A DNA stretch of 64,000 nt from positions 13,888,001 to 13,952,000 of the forward strand of contig OX637344.1 in NCBI GenBank assembly GCA_951799405.1, read 5' to 3'. Position 1 is the stretch's first letter. The number at the start of each line of letters is the position of its first letter. Shown piece after piece: positions 8,968-18,362 of this stretch. This DNA comes from Agapetus fuscipes (taxonomy: Eukaryota > Arthropoda > Insecta > Trichoptera > Glossosomatidae). The translations under genes and the position numbers were made by a program. The notes under the pieces are model-generated. The model saw nothing but the letters and a program-made list of their open reading frames with translations. It was not told the DNA's origin and made no database searches.

Positions 8968-9156
8968 CAGTAATTCATCGTGTCCTGCTCTGGTGTAGCG
9001 CACGTACCTGTCCTCGTACTTGTCCACGAGGTCGTGCGCGCTGGGGGCGGGGGGCAGCGCCTCCAGGTACCCCCGGGAGAGCAGGTGGCGGTCCAGCTCG
9101 TCGGGGTCGCCAAGGACGCGCGTGGGCACCACAGGGGCGGGGCTGAAGCCCAGGGA
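8968..9156 (-). CDS. Patj: Patj/InaD-like polarity scaffold, exon 4
   Basis: Internal exon of 63 codons, phase 0 at both ends: acceptor TTGCAG just right of 9156, donor GTGAGT at 8962-8967. It encodes SLGFSPAPVVPTRVLGDPDE, then LDRHLLSRGYLEALPPAPSA, then HDLVDKYEDRYVRYTRAGHDELL. This is the linker after the first PDZ domain of insect Patj, where a VVPTRVL-type stretch followed by DP-EL and a GY motif is, as I recall it, conserved. The coding strand is strongly GC-rich against AT-rich surroundings. Patj scaffolds the Crumbs/Stardust apical complex in epithelia, binding Stardust/PALS1 through an L27 domain and other partners through PDZ domains. No following exon is recognisable down to position 1, so the gene continues to the left. 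A 5S-headed SINE ends only 50 bp past the donor. Confidence 0.88.
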
Positions 9157-9249
9157 CTGCAAGAGAAACAAGACAGTGTTACGAATGTGTGGTTGTGTGT
9201 CTGTGTGTGTTTATTAGTTAGAATGAATGTGATATCCAGAGTCATCATG

Positions 9250-9540
9250 GTTTCCAGAGTCAGATGGTTTGGGCATATGGAGAGAATGAATGAGGAAAGA
9301 CTGACGAAGAAAGTATATGTTGGTAGAATAGATGGATGTCGTGGTAGAGGAAGACCGAGAAAGGTATGGATGGACCAAATATCCGAAATTGCGAATGAAT
9401 GGAATATCCAGAGTCATAATAAAAGAAGAGCTTGTATGAAGAAGGTTATGACTCTGGAGGAAATGAAAGAAGTATGTAAGGATAGAAAGAAATGGCGGTT
9501 GATCTGTGATGTTGGCGGCTGGGGTTTGTTAAAGTAAAAT
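9250..9540 (+). mobile_element. LINE-G C-terminal fragment
   Basis: Open frame to a stop at 9535 reads VRWFGHMERMNEERLTKKVY, GRGRPRKVWMDQI, then RRACMKKVMTLEEMKEVCKD, RKKWRLICDVGGW. This is the C-terminal tail seen in many insect non-LTR elements. A degenerate duplicate of the last ~100 bp is at 9890-9995, and minus copies are at 3405 and 52150. Confidence 0.75.
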
Positions 9541-9622
9541 TGGTTTTGTGATTTAGTTTTTTATGTCAATGTATAGGTATATTGTTGTTTATTGATTTTA
9601 AAAATGTAATTTGTCATGTATG

Positions 9623-9887
9623 TTCCTTGACTTATAGGTTGTTATGCGGCTGACCACCCATACTGTAAAAAATTGGTTCACTTTGCCAATGTCACCCCTG
9701 TTTCAGGGAAGGACGGCAAGAGTTGCAAGGCTTATGTTCATTTGAGATTGGGTTTTTATATTGTAGGTCCACATGCGGCATGTGTTAGCGCGAAATTATA
9801 CATATCTGCTTGTGGGAATGCTTTTAATATAAATCTTAAATGATATATATCTTTGCAGCTTAGATTAGATTAGATTAGATTAGATCA
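9623..9887 (+). repeat. Fam-P repeat, full length
   Basis: Full length with four TTAGAT-type units. It sits between two copies of the LINE-G 3' end (9540, 9890). Confidence 0.8.
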
Positions 9888-9889
9888 TA

Positions 9890-9995
9890 AAAGGAGAGTT
9901 TGTATGAAAAAGGTTATGACTCTGCATGAATGAAAGAAGTATGCAAGGACCAAAAAAATGGCGGTAGATCTGTAATGCTGGCGTTCAAGGCTGAG
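9890..9995 (+). mobile_element. LINE-G 3' end, second copy
   Basis: Starts CATAAAAGGAGAGTTTGTAT, paralogous to 9417-9520, with an added in-frame stop. An A17-like run follows at 9999. Confidence 0.6.
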
Positions 9996-10088
9996 GCTTT
10001 AAAAAAAAAAAAAAAAACACTTTTTATAGAATATGTTTTTTAGGTTTTAATTTTTACTGTTTAATTGTTTAGTGTCTGTTTGTTTGTA

Positions 10089-10335
10089 TTCCTTGACTTA
10101 TAGGTTGGTATGAGGCTGACCACCCGTACTGTAAAAAATGGTTCACTTTGCCAATGTCACCCCTGTTTCAGGGAAGGTCGGCAAGAGTTACAGGGCTTAT
10201 GTTCATTTGAGATTGGGTTTTTATATTGTAGGTCCACATGCGGCATGTTTTAGCGCGAGCTTATACGTGTCTGCTTGTGGGAATGCGTTTAATATGAATC
10301 TCAAATGATATATCTCTTTGCAACTTAGATTTAGA
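10089..10335 (+). repeat. Fam-P repeat, full length
   Basis: TTCCTTGACTTATAGGTTGG start and complete core; only one TTAGAT unit. Confidence 0.8.
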
Positions 10336-11030
10336 TACAACCTGCGTCTATCATATTATATTTCGGCGTCAGAAAATCTGCCTAGATATCGTAAAGCTTG
10401 TTTTTTTTAGTTTTCCCTTCTCTGTCTTTCGTTGGTTGTTTTATGTTGCTTAGAGAGAAAATTTAGTTTATTTCCCTCGGAGGGAGTAAAAAATACAAAT
10501 ATGATAGTACCTACTCGTAACATCCCAGAACACCCAAGGTTGTGTAAGGTTACCTAGGGCAGAAGCAGGCCGTCCACCGAGCATCATGTGAAAATATATT
10601 GTTACATCTTGCGTAAGAAATATGCCAGAAATATTGTATAATCTAAGTGAGAGATTGTATCTATAATCTAAAATTGTATCAATATCTATAATATCATCTG
10701 CTGTAAAGTTTATAACTTATTCTTTTGTTTGAACCTTAAACAAATAACAATATTTTGCGTTTTTATGTTTTTTTTTTTTTTTAACTTTTCGATAAAATTT
10801 TTGAAATCGTGTAAACGGTACTTAAAGTGTTTAAAATTTTTGTTGTAGAAATTTATATTGTTCGTAATATTGTAGAACTTTATATTTTAGTCAATCCTTT
10901 CATTTCCGAGAAAATCAGAATCGTATTTTTCTTTCATATAGCAACCCATAGACGCAGATTGGTAAGAGTGTTGCCAAAACTAATTTTCTTAGTTACAATT
11001 TAATTTAAAGACACACTGAAATTTTAAAGA
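10336..11030. other. Unassigned intronic stretch
   Basis: AT-rich, with a T15 run near 10770. No coding or repeat signal I can support. Confidence 0.4.
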
Positions 11031-11290
11031 AAATCGTTATAGCTGTTTTTGAGAAAAGTGCAATTTTATGTTTTTCTTTATGGCAGCCATCTTGAATTTC
11101 CAGGTTGGCGCCATGCCGGTCGGCCCACCAAAATTTGTGGTAGTCATTTCTCTAATTCCAAAAATTGGTGTCTCTGCGATCAGTAGTTTCGGTTGGGACA
11201 TACATACATACAGACGGACGGACGGACAGGTTCGAAAAATTAGGTTTTTTTGCATGTTCTGGTGCAGGACAACTCATTGCCGATGAAACC
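11031..11290 (+). repeat. Possible dispersed repeat with CATA/GACG microsatellite
   Basis: Runs from GGCAGCCATCTTGAATTTCC through GGTCGGCCCACCAAAATTTG to a CATACATACATACAGACGGA-type microsatellite and a GGACAGGTTCGAAAAATTAGG end. I recall similar ends from arthropod repeats, but only one copy is present here. Confidence 0.3.
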
Positions 11291-11537
11291 CCAACTATTT
11301 TTTTCGGACGAATACAATACTTTATAGTTCCTTTGGACTGCTATAAAGTAAAAACTTACAACAGATTACCTTCATTAATAATACAAACTAAATATTATTT
11401 TTGAAAATTGAATATGACCTGAGCATAACCGCATTTTATGCTATAAAGTCATGTGCAGTCCACTGTACGATTTATTTTTATTCGCGTCTACGGACCGGAC
11501 CAAATCCTTTCGCCGGCCGTTCACTACGGACCGATCA

Positions 11538-11662
11538 AAGGTGTATGTTCATGTTAAGTTTGTTTTTGTTGTTGTTGCAAGTAAACACGTGGCATGTATT
11601 ACACGAACTTACATGTATCTGCATGAGGGTGTGCATTAAATATAAGCCTTAAAAGTCAATAT
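11538..11662 (+). repeat. Fam-P repeat, diverged 3' half
   Basis: GTGTATGTTCATG, then ACACGTGGCATGTATTACAC, ACGAACTTACATGT and GTGCATTAAATATAAGCC follow the Fam-P order, with many substitutions and no TTAGAT tail. Confidence 0.5.
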
Positions 11663-11995
11663 ATTGTTTTTTAAAGAATCCTATGCGGGAGGCTCCCCAA
11701 TTCTTGAAAGTCTTGGGAGTCAATGTCGTCAGGTGCCGCAGAGGTGTTGCTTGAATTGTTGCTTCTGTCGTGAGGCTAAAGGAAGTGACGATTGATGTTG
11801 GTTTTGAATAAGACCGGATTAACTTGGGAAGGGAACACAGATACTGGTAGATCATTCCATAAACGGGCAGTTTGGCAAAGGAATGAGTCATGAAAACGCC
11901 AAGTTCTCATTGTTTTGAGATCGACTGCAAAGGGATGAATGAGAGTCGTACTACGAGTTTCCCTTTCTGAAATTCTCACGAACGTTGGAGTTCGT
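11663..11995 (-). mobile_element. LINE-T2 3' end (donor of SINE-A tail ii)
   Basis: Minus-strand frame 11979 to 11776 encodes MRISERETRSTTLIHPFAVD, then SFLCQTARLWNDLPVSVFPS, then KTNINRHFL, a typical last segment of a LINE reverse-transcriptase ORF. The following 3' UTR (CACCTCTGCGGCACCTGACG...GGGAGCCTCCCGCATAGGAT) is clearly the source or sister of the tail on the SINE-A copies at 6582, 18055, 52435 and 54718. Confidence 0.8.
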
Positions 11996-12275
11996 GGGGT
12001 TTGCTTGTGTGCGTGTGTACGCCTCTAGAATAATGATTAAATAGATGATAGTAGACTGTCTGGAATCATTCACTATGCTCGAGAAATCGGGAACAGTCGA
12101 GAAACGTCCTCATGAACTTATATAAATGTGAGCCGAAATTGTGTGCAGGCTATAGTCGATTGAAACATTGAGCCTTTAAGTCGATAAGCCAAGAGCTGGA
12201 AAAGTGATCAATAAATCTTGAAAAATAAATAAATTGCAGTTTGATAAAAGAACCCAAATAAAATCATACCAATAT
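11996..12275 (+). repeat. LTR-like module, left arm of an inverted pair
   Basis: TATATAAATGTGAGCC (TATA) followed by AATAAA and the TTGCAGTTT...GAACCC end motif. It is the approximate inverse of 12775-13045 (shared GATTGAAACATTGAGCC, GTCGATAARCCAAGAGCT). Confidence 0.4.
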
Positions 12276-12296
12276 TTTTGCATCTAACGGGGCTAT

Positions 12297-12530
12297 TCTT
12301 AAGACATTTCAATCATCGGTTGAACCCACGCTTTGACAAACTAATGATGCATTTTTATGAAGACCTGTCAATCCAAGATGGCCGCAAGTTGACAGCTGAT
12401 TTGTCTTATACAAATATTATAAAATTCGGTAGGTAAGAATGACCGTGCTGATGGAACTTCCAGCTCAGGCACCATTAGTTTATCAGAGCGTGGGCTCAAC
12501 CGACGACTAAAATGTCTAATAATAGCCCCC
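12297..12530. mobile_element. MITE pair: outer inverted repeat with a MITE-Pal half inside
   Basis: Outer arms: AGACATTTCAATCATCGGTT...TTTGACAAACTAATG on the left, CATTAGTTTATCAGAGCGTG...TCGACGACTAAAATGTCT-like on the right. Between them is the right half of MITE-Pal (ATGGCCGC...GTAGGTAAGAATGACCGTG). So one MITE appears to have landed inside another and lost its left half. Confidence 0.55.
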
Positions 12531-12774
12531 TAAGATAATAGATTACGTAAACGTGTTGGTGGATGTTCTGCCTGTGCTGATGTAAGGTAAGATTTGAGGC
12601 AGACGCAGATAGATCTGCATGACGTCACTTGCACAGTTTGTCTTGTTTTGACACGACTGTGTCATATTGCTGTAAGCCATGACGGATCTGCTAGTTTATT
12701 ACGTCAGGCATGGCAAAACTTCCCCCAATATTATAATACTTTGCAATTTCTTTTTCAAGATTAATTTTACATAA

Positions 12775-13045
12775 TGTCGGTTTACAATTTACTGATTTCT
12801 AGCTCTTGGTTTATCGACTTCACGGCTCAATGTTTCAATCTACTCTGGTCTCCCACACAATTGCGGTCCAAATATAAAGCGTCTAAACGGACGGTTCTCG
12901 CATATTCCAGACCGTTCTATAGTGAACCTTTCCACACACCTCTATTCTAGTTACGCATACCAACAACTACGTGTCTGGGCACATGCACACATTCAAACTC
13001 ACAGTAGACTATACTAGAGGCGGACACACACACATTAACAAGACA
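12775..13045 (-). repeat. LTR-like module, right arm of an inverted pair
   Basis: Reverse-complement similarity to 11996-12230, including GATTGAAACATTGAGCC and CCGCCTCTAG. Identity is moderate, so this is old. Confidence 0.35.
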
Positions 13046-13105
13046 CGCAATCGGGCCTATAAGTTAATAAACATGAACCCGACAATAACGTTTAATGAAA
13101 TTGTA

Positions 13106-13358
13106 TTCCTTGACTTATAGGTTGGTATGCGGAAGACCACTCATGCTGTATAAAATGGTTCACTTTGCCAATGTCACCCCCGTTTCAGGGAAGGTCGGCA
13201 GGGTTGCAGGGTGTATGTTCATTTGAGATTTTTATATTGCAGGACCACATGCGGCATGTTTAAGCGCGAACTTATACGTGTCTGTTTTGTGAAATGCATA
13301 TAATGTGAATCTCTAATGTTACATATATTTTGCAACTGAGATTAGATAAGATTAGATT
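13106..13358 (+). repeat. Fam-P repeat, full length
   Basis: TTCCTTGACTTATAGGTTGG start; tail is a TTAGAT run with one insertion. Confidence 0.8.
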
Positions 13359-13387
13359 ATTATGAAAAATAAAACATCGTATATGAA

Positions 13388-13470
13388 GTGGGGGGCGTAA
13401 GGCCGACCCCTTAACTGTAAAAATAAATGCGACCCCTTCGGTGAAAACTCGGTATTAGTTAAACCATATT
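13388..13470 (+). repeat. SINE-B 3' fragment
   Basis: GGGCGTAAGGCCGACCCCTT, GTAAAAATAAAT and GCGACCCCTTCGG are the signature 3' body of SINE-B. Confidence 0.6.
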
Positions 13471-13477
13471 GTCACCC

Positions 13478-13710
13478 TAAAGGTAAGACTGAATAAGTTA
13501 CATATAAATCCAACAAGGGTGCACATTTTTTTTTATTTTCTACGAGAGATAACAGTACAAAAGTGTGAAAATTCTGGAAGTAAACAGTTTGTCATGAGCA
13601 CTTCCCTATAATAAGTTCACTTACTATGAGAAGTTACACACAATAAAATATTTTATCCACGAATTCTCAAATCAGTGAATCAGCACTTTTACTTTTAAGG
13701 TGGCGATATG
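13478..13710. mobile_element. MITE-Z, near complete
   Basis: Left AAAGGTAAGACTGAATAAG, right CACTTTTACTTTTAAGGTGG then CGATAT, enclosing the family core (AAAGTGTGAAAATTCT, CATGAGCAC, TTCACTTACTATGAGAAGTT). Confidence 0.7.
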
Positions 13711-13741
13711 TGTAGTTTAGTAACGTTTTAGTAGCGTACAT

Positions 13742-13860
13742 CAACATAAACCTTGCAACACCTGCCGCCTTTTCCTGAAATCCGATGGCATTGGCGAAAG
13801 TGAACCAAGTTTTTACAGCGTGGGGTTTCAGTCTCATACCAACCTATTAGTCGAGGAATA
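13742..13860 (-). repeat. Fam-P repeat, 5' half
   Basis: Minus copy retaining only the head half (AACACCTGCCGCC to TATTAGTCGAGGAATA). Confidence 0.65.
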
Positions 13861-13977
13861 AAATAATGTTACGGTAATAAAATAAATAAATAAATGATGA
13901 GGCATCTGAATGGGGGAAAAAGTTCTCACGATATCGCTTGGGTCATTTCGCTTTTCCTCAGACAAACCGTGACTTTT

Positions 13978-14744
13978 GGTACTACGACAAAATGTCCATT
14001 GACAGAATGTCCACCGAACGTCCAGTGACAAAAAGTCCATCGACAAAACGCCCACCGATATAATGTCTATCCGGCAAAACGTCCACGCGTCAAAATGTTC
14101 ACGCGACAAAATATCAACGCAACAAAATGTCCACGCGACAAAATGTCCACGCGACAATGTCGACCCGACAAAAAAAGTCGGTGTTATGACCGAGAGCGTC
14201 AAGTGGCCTTTCTAGCATATTTGGAATAGAATAACGCTGGTTCGACCCCGCCTGGATTCATTGACCATAACTTTGTCAAACTAACAAATATACAAGAATG
14301 AATTATTGCTAATGATATAAATACCTGTTTCTGGCCAGGCAGAATAGTTTAGTGGATTGCATTCCTCTTCACAAATCTATTTTATTGAAAAAAAAATGTT
14401 GACCGACAAAATTACTTTTTTTATGCTATAAGATTTATCTATGTATGTTATATGATTTTGCACATTTTTCGGTGGACATTACGGCTGTGGACATTTTGTC
14501 GCGTGGAAATTTTGGCGCGGACATTTGCCGTGTGGACATTTTGTCGCGTGGACATTTTGTCGCGTGGAAATTTTGTCGCGTGGAAATTTTGTCGCGTGGA
14601 CATTTTGTCGCGTGGGCATTTTGTTGCGTGGATATTTTGTCGCGTGGACATTTTGTTGCGTGGACATTTTGTCGCGTGGACATTTTATGGCGTGGACATT
14701 TTGTGGCGTGGACATTAAGTCAATGGACATTGTATCGTGACACG
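13978..14744. mobile_element. Foldback-type element FB1
   Basis: Two long arms built of a ~15 bp minisatellite: CGACAAAATGTCCACG units at left (13985-14165) and the inverse GTGGACATTTTGTCGC units at right (14465-14735). The 9 bp GTGACTTTT occurs at 13969-13977 and 14745-14753 as a target-site duplication. Between the arms lies a SINE-C copy. Layout and duplication length fit the Foldback/MULE-like class; no transposase frame. Confidence 0.75.
14180..14390 (+). mobile_element. SINE-C copy inside FB1
   Basis: Head GTGTTATGACCGAGAGCGTC (A-box region of a Leu/Ser-type tRNA with a long variable arm), B-box-like GGTTCGACCCC, then GGCCAGGCAGAATAG, GTGGATTGCATTCCTCTTC, CACAAATCTATTTT. Related copies: 37042, 55903, 58250, 58745. 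Confidence 0.65.
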
Positions 14745-14849
14745 GTGACTTTTAGCCCGGAGTTTTAATATTGAATGAACAGACTATTTCCGTTCTCCGC
14801 CTCGTCCCAGAACTTTCTGTGTCCCTAGTATTAAAGCATTGCGTGAACT

Positions 14850-14965
14850 TACCTCGATTGCGTAAATCGAAAAAATGGATGCAAGATAAACACTCACTAG
14901 GAGTGCCGTCGTATATTCTATACATTTTTATTTATTTACGCCATCGAGGTGAGGAGTACGCAATG
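14850..14965. repeat. Short dispersed repeat, second copy
   Basis: Paralogous to 3624-3745 (CACTCACTAGGAGTGCCGTC, GTATATTCTATACATTTTT). Confidence 0.45.
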
Positions 14966-15002
14966 TTTTGTACTCGGGCCACGGAGCTCTGCCATACAAC
15001 TT

Positions 15003-15673
15003 AAGGGCTCAATGTTAAAACGACACAGTGACAAAACAACAAATGACATAACGACACATGACAGTACATCACATGACAAAACATAACAAAGTTAAAACAT
15101 CCATAGAAAAACATCATATGACAAGACATCACAAAACAGAAAACACCATAAACGGCATGACAAAAGAACGAGACATGAGAAAATGGAACTCATGTATGTA
15201 TATATTACTTGGTAATGCTTGTAAAAAAAATATCGTTGTATGTGATGTTCTGTCATGTGCCGTTATGTTATGTGTCTTTATGTCATGTGTCGTTACGTCA
15301 CGTGTTGTTCTGCCATGTGTCGTTATGTCATGTTTTGTTCTGTAATCTGTCGTTCTGTCATGCGTCGTTCTGTCATGTGTCGTTATATCATGTGTTGTTC
15401 TGTAATCTTTCGGGTCGTTTTGTCATGTGTTGTTCTGTAATCTGTTGCTCTGTCTTGTGTCGTTATGTCATGAGTTGTTTTGGCATGTGTCGTTCTGTCA
15501 TGTGATGTTATGTCATATATTGTTCTGCCATGTGTCGTTATGTCATGTGCCGTTCTGTCATGTGCCGTTCTGTCATGTGCCGTTATGTCATCGTTAAGTC
15601 ATGTGTCGTTATGTCATGTGTCGTTATGTCATGTGTCGTTATGTCATGAGTTGTTTTGTCACTGAGCCGTTCT
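15003..15673. mobile_element. Foldback-type element FB2
   Basis: Left arm (15020-15170) of ACATGACAAAACA-type units, right arm (15240-15660) of the inverse TGTCATGTGTCGTTMTG units, about 28 copies, with a short spacer. Outer ends CAGTGACAAAACAAC and GTTGTTTTGTCACTG. Same end sequence as FB3. No clean target duplication found. Confidence 0.65.
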
Positions 15674-15923
15674 AAGCTATCACCGCACCCGTAAGACCCC
15701 ATTCACGATATCATAACGTCTTTACACTTTCATGTGATCTTCTCGAGAAATTTCGCACATGGAAATCCAATTCATGTTCCGCCATTTACGAGTACCTACA
15801 GGCTAAACAGCTTTCAATGTGGGACTATCTTTTTAGCTTGTTGTACGTTTGCAGTTCGATTCCAAAGTGACGAAAATAAAAACTGAAGAAAAACAGGTAT
15901 TTCTTTTACAGGTTAGTTTTCCT
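15674..15923. other. Unassigned stretch
   Basis: Nothing supportable seen. Confidence 0.35.
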
Positions 15924-16220
15924 TAACCGGTCCGTAATCCAGTGGTAACACTTTGGACTCGTAAATGGAAGGTTGTGAGTTCGAATCCCGGCGGAGCACA
16001 AAAAAAATACCATTTATATTTTGAAATTTGCTCTTCGATGGGTTTAAAAATTCAGAAATCTTTACCAAAGACCGGTCATCAAAAAGTCCATCCAGCTACT
16101 GGATCTTGCTTGAGAATTGGCGCTTTCTACAGCGATGACCAAGCTCGCAGAGGGCTCTTGAGGTGTGATACACACAAAAATAGCACTCACCAAATAAATC
16201 CGCCTATTTTTTTTTTTTTT
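15924..16220 (+). mobile_element. SINE-A with tail module i
   Basis: Well-preserved tRNA-like head (ACCGGTCCGTAATCCAGTGG, B box GAGTTCGAATCCCGG), body, then GCAGAGGGCTCTTGAGGTGT, CACACAAAAATAGCACTCAC and a T-rich end. Tail i matches the 3' end of the LINEs at 34890 and 38990. Confidence 0.85.
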
Positions 16221-16251
16221 TATTCTTTTTATTCTCTTTGATAACATATCG

Positions 16252-16684
16252 ATACCTTAAAGGAAAAACTGAATAAGTGACGTATTAAGCTTGCATGGGT
16301 TTTTCAAATAAATGCACCTATTTTCTATAAGAGTTCACTACGAAAGTGTGAAAATACTATAGTTAAGAAGTTTTTCATGAGCACCGATCCCTTGATTTAT
16401 AAGGTCGGTATGGGGCTGACCACCCAAACCAACCTATAAGGCTCCCGAGGGGGCTGGTACGTACTTCTTGTGAAGGCTGAGTAAACCTTGCCGGTAGTTT
16501 ACTCGTATTTTGGAGTTTGAAATTAACACCGAAACGGAAAATCATTTCTGACACCCTCGGTGAGATTCGAACCCGAGTTCACGGCATGCATGGAATGCAA
16601 GCACTCTACCAACTGAGCCATCGACCGGTCATGCTGCATTTATACTTATTTATCCACGATTTCTTAAATCAGTGAATCAGCACC
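16252..16684. mobile_element. MITE-Z interrupted by SINE-B
   Basis: Left part 16252-16384 (ACCTTAAAGGAAAAACTGAA through AAGTTTTTCATGAGCACC), right part 16636-16684 (TTATCCACGATTTCTTAAAT, CAGTGAATCAGCAC). A short Fam-P head piece and a minus SINE-B lie between. Confidence 0.6.
16440..16632 (-). mobile_element. SINE-B, minus strand
   Basis: CTCCCGAGGGGGCTGGTACG, GTGAAGGCTGAGTAAACCTT, ACACCCTCGG, B-box inverse GATTCGAACCC, then CTCTACCAACTGAGCCATCG (A-box inverse). Confidence 0.8.
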
Positions 16685-16850
16685 GGTCTATAGCTCACTT
16701 GGTAGAGTGCTTGCGTTCCATGCCGAGAGCTAGGGCTCTAATCCTACCGAGGATATGAGAAATGAGGTTCACTCGCACATGTAACTCCTTCGGGTAGAAC
16801 GCGGGTAAAAGTTACACTGAATGTGTGGCTTAGATGCGCTTTATTTTATC
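16684..16850 (+). mobile_element. SINE-B, plus strand, internally deleted
   Basis: Head CCGGTCTATAGCTCACTTGG, GTAGAGTGCTTGCG; then jumps to the 3' end (CCTTCGGGTAGAACGCGGG, GTTACACTGAATGTGTGGCT). It faces the SINE-B at 16440 head to head. Confidence 0.65.
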
Positions 16851-17239
16851 CAAATTTTTAAAACAGAACACCACAATCTTCAGTGATGAAACAAAACTTT
16901 GTTACTCCTTTTGAATCACATAAACCCTAAGTTGCTGGTTTCTCGTTAATAATTCTGATAGCGAGTTGCTATTTGTTGCGTGCGAACCCCTCCAGCAAGC
17001 AACACTAAAACATATATAGGCCATGTGGGAAGAGGTTACAGAGACGAACACTCCATCGAGACAAGAATAGCTTAAAAATACATAAGCCTTTCAAATTCAG
17101 ACATAAAATTGAAGGAGAAAAAATACGCAAAAAGTAATATAAAAATAAAATACGAAAAAACGTCCCTTTTGTCATACTGTTGTTTTTAAAATGGAAGCAA
17201 GTAGATTTCAGAATAAATATTTTTTCATCACTATACTTT
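16851..17239. other. Unassigned stretch
   Basis: No feature supported. Confidence 0.35.
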
Positions 17240-17514
17240 AAATCAATATTTTGAAATATAAATCAATATTTTGAAATATAATTCAATATTTTGAAATATA
17301 AATCAATATTTTGAAATATAAATCAATATTTTGAAATATAAATCAATATTTTGAAATATAAATCAATATTTTGAAATATAAATCAATATTTTGAAATATA
17401 AATCAATATTTTGAAATATAAATCAATATTTTGAAATATAAATCAATATTTTGAAATATAAATCAATATTTTGAAATATAAATCAATATTTTGAAATATA
17501 AATCAATATTTTGA
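17240..17514. repeat. 20 bp AT satellite, ~14 units
   Basis: AAATCAATATTTTGAAATAT repeated head to tail with almost no variation (one unit begins AATTCAAT). Each unit holds the imperfect palindrome AATATTTTGAAATATT. The homogeneity suggests recent expansion. Confidence 0.95.
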
Positions 17515-17548
17515 CAGGCACCATAAAGTGCTTGCATAAAAAATAAAT

Positions 17549-17806
17549 ATAATCTAAATCTAAATCTAAGCTGCAAGGATATGTATCATTTGAGATTCAT
17601 ATTAAATGCATTCCCACAAGCAGACACGCATTATTTCGCGCTTACAAATGCTGCATGTGGACCTACAGTATAAAAAACCCAATCTCAAATAAACATAAGC
17701 CCTGCAACTCTTGCCGACCTTCCCTGAAACTGGGGTGGCATTGGAAAAGTGAATCAATTTTTACAGTATGGGTGGTCAGCCTCATACCAACCTATAAGTC
17801 AAGGAA
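17549..17806 (-). repeat. Fam-P repeat, full length
   Basis: TCTAAATCTAAATCTAAGCTG tail at left, TATAAGTCAAGGAA head at right. Confidence 0.8.
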
Positions 17807-17814
17807 TAATAATA

Positions 17815-18050
17815 AATATAAATCCGTGAGAAATGATTTCCCGTTTTGGTGCTTATTTCAAAACCCCAAAATAAAATACCGGCAAGGTTTACTCAACCTT
17901 TAAAAGAAATGAGTACACTTGGGAAACACTCACTTCAACTGAAGTGGTTGGCGCAGTCCACCCCTCTTACCTGTATAAATAAATATGTTCTACCCACTAA
18001 ATACGACTTCTGAGAACGGAGAAGACGCGACAATAAGTTACACCATTTTT
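17815..18050 (+). mobile_element. SINE-B, head missing
   Basis: Starts at GTGAGAAATGATTTCCCGTT and follows the SINE-B body to GACGCGACAATAAGTTACAC. 5'-truncated before the B box. Confidence 0.6.
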
Positions 18051-18054
18051 TTTT

Positions 18055-18362
18055 AAGAAATCCTGTGCGGGAGACTCCCTAGATTCTAAAGACTCTAGGG
18101 GTCTATGACACTTGTTGTAGTGCCGCAGAGGTGTACGAGCTTGGTCGTCGCTACAAAGCGCCAATACTCAAGCAAGACCCAGTTGCTGTAAGGCTGGATG
18201 GACCTTTGGTGACCGGTCATTGGTAAAGGTTTATGAATTTTTCAACCCAGCGAACAGCACATTCGAAATATAAATGGTATATGTTTGTGCTCCGCCAGGA
18301 TCCGAATCCACAACCTTCCATTTACGAGTCCGAAGTGTTGCCATTACGGACTACGGACCGGA
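18055..18362 (-). mobile_element. SINE-A with tail module ii
   Basis: Left: AAGAAATCCTGTGCGGGAGA, CTCCCTAGATTCTAAAGACT, AGTGCCGCAGAGGTG (module ii). Right: body and tRNA-like head ending GACTACGGACCGG. Good full-length example. Confidence 0.85.

Noticed and set aside
8980..9537. 185-codon plus-strand frame at 9 kb
   Set aside because: Its first third is the antisense of Patj exon 4; only the last part (from about 9250) is a real LINE remnant.
14435..14768. Several 60-107 codon frames on both strands over the 14.4-14.7 kb array
   Set aside because: Low-complexity translation of the foldback arm minisatellite; open on both strands for the same reason.
15209..15665. Cysteine/valine-rich frames at 15.2-15.7 kb
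   Set aside because: Translation of the FB2 right arm tandem units, no gene signal.
17240..17514. CRISPR-like array
   Set aside because: Units are contiguous and identical with no spacers; host is eukaryotic.
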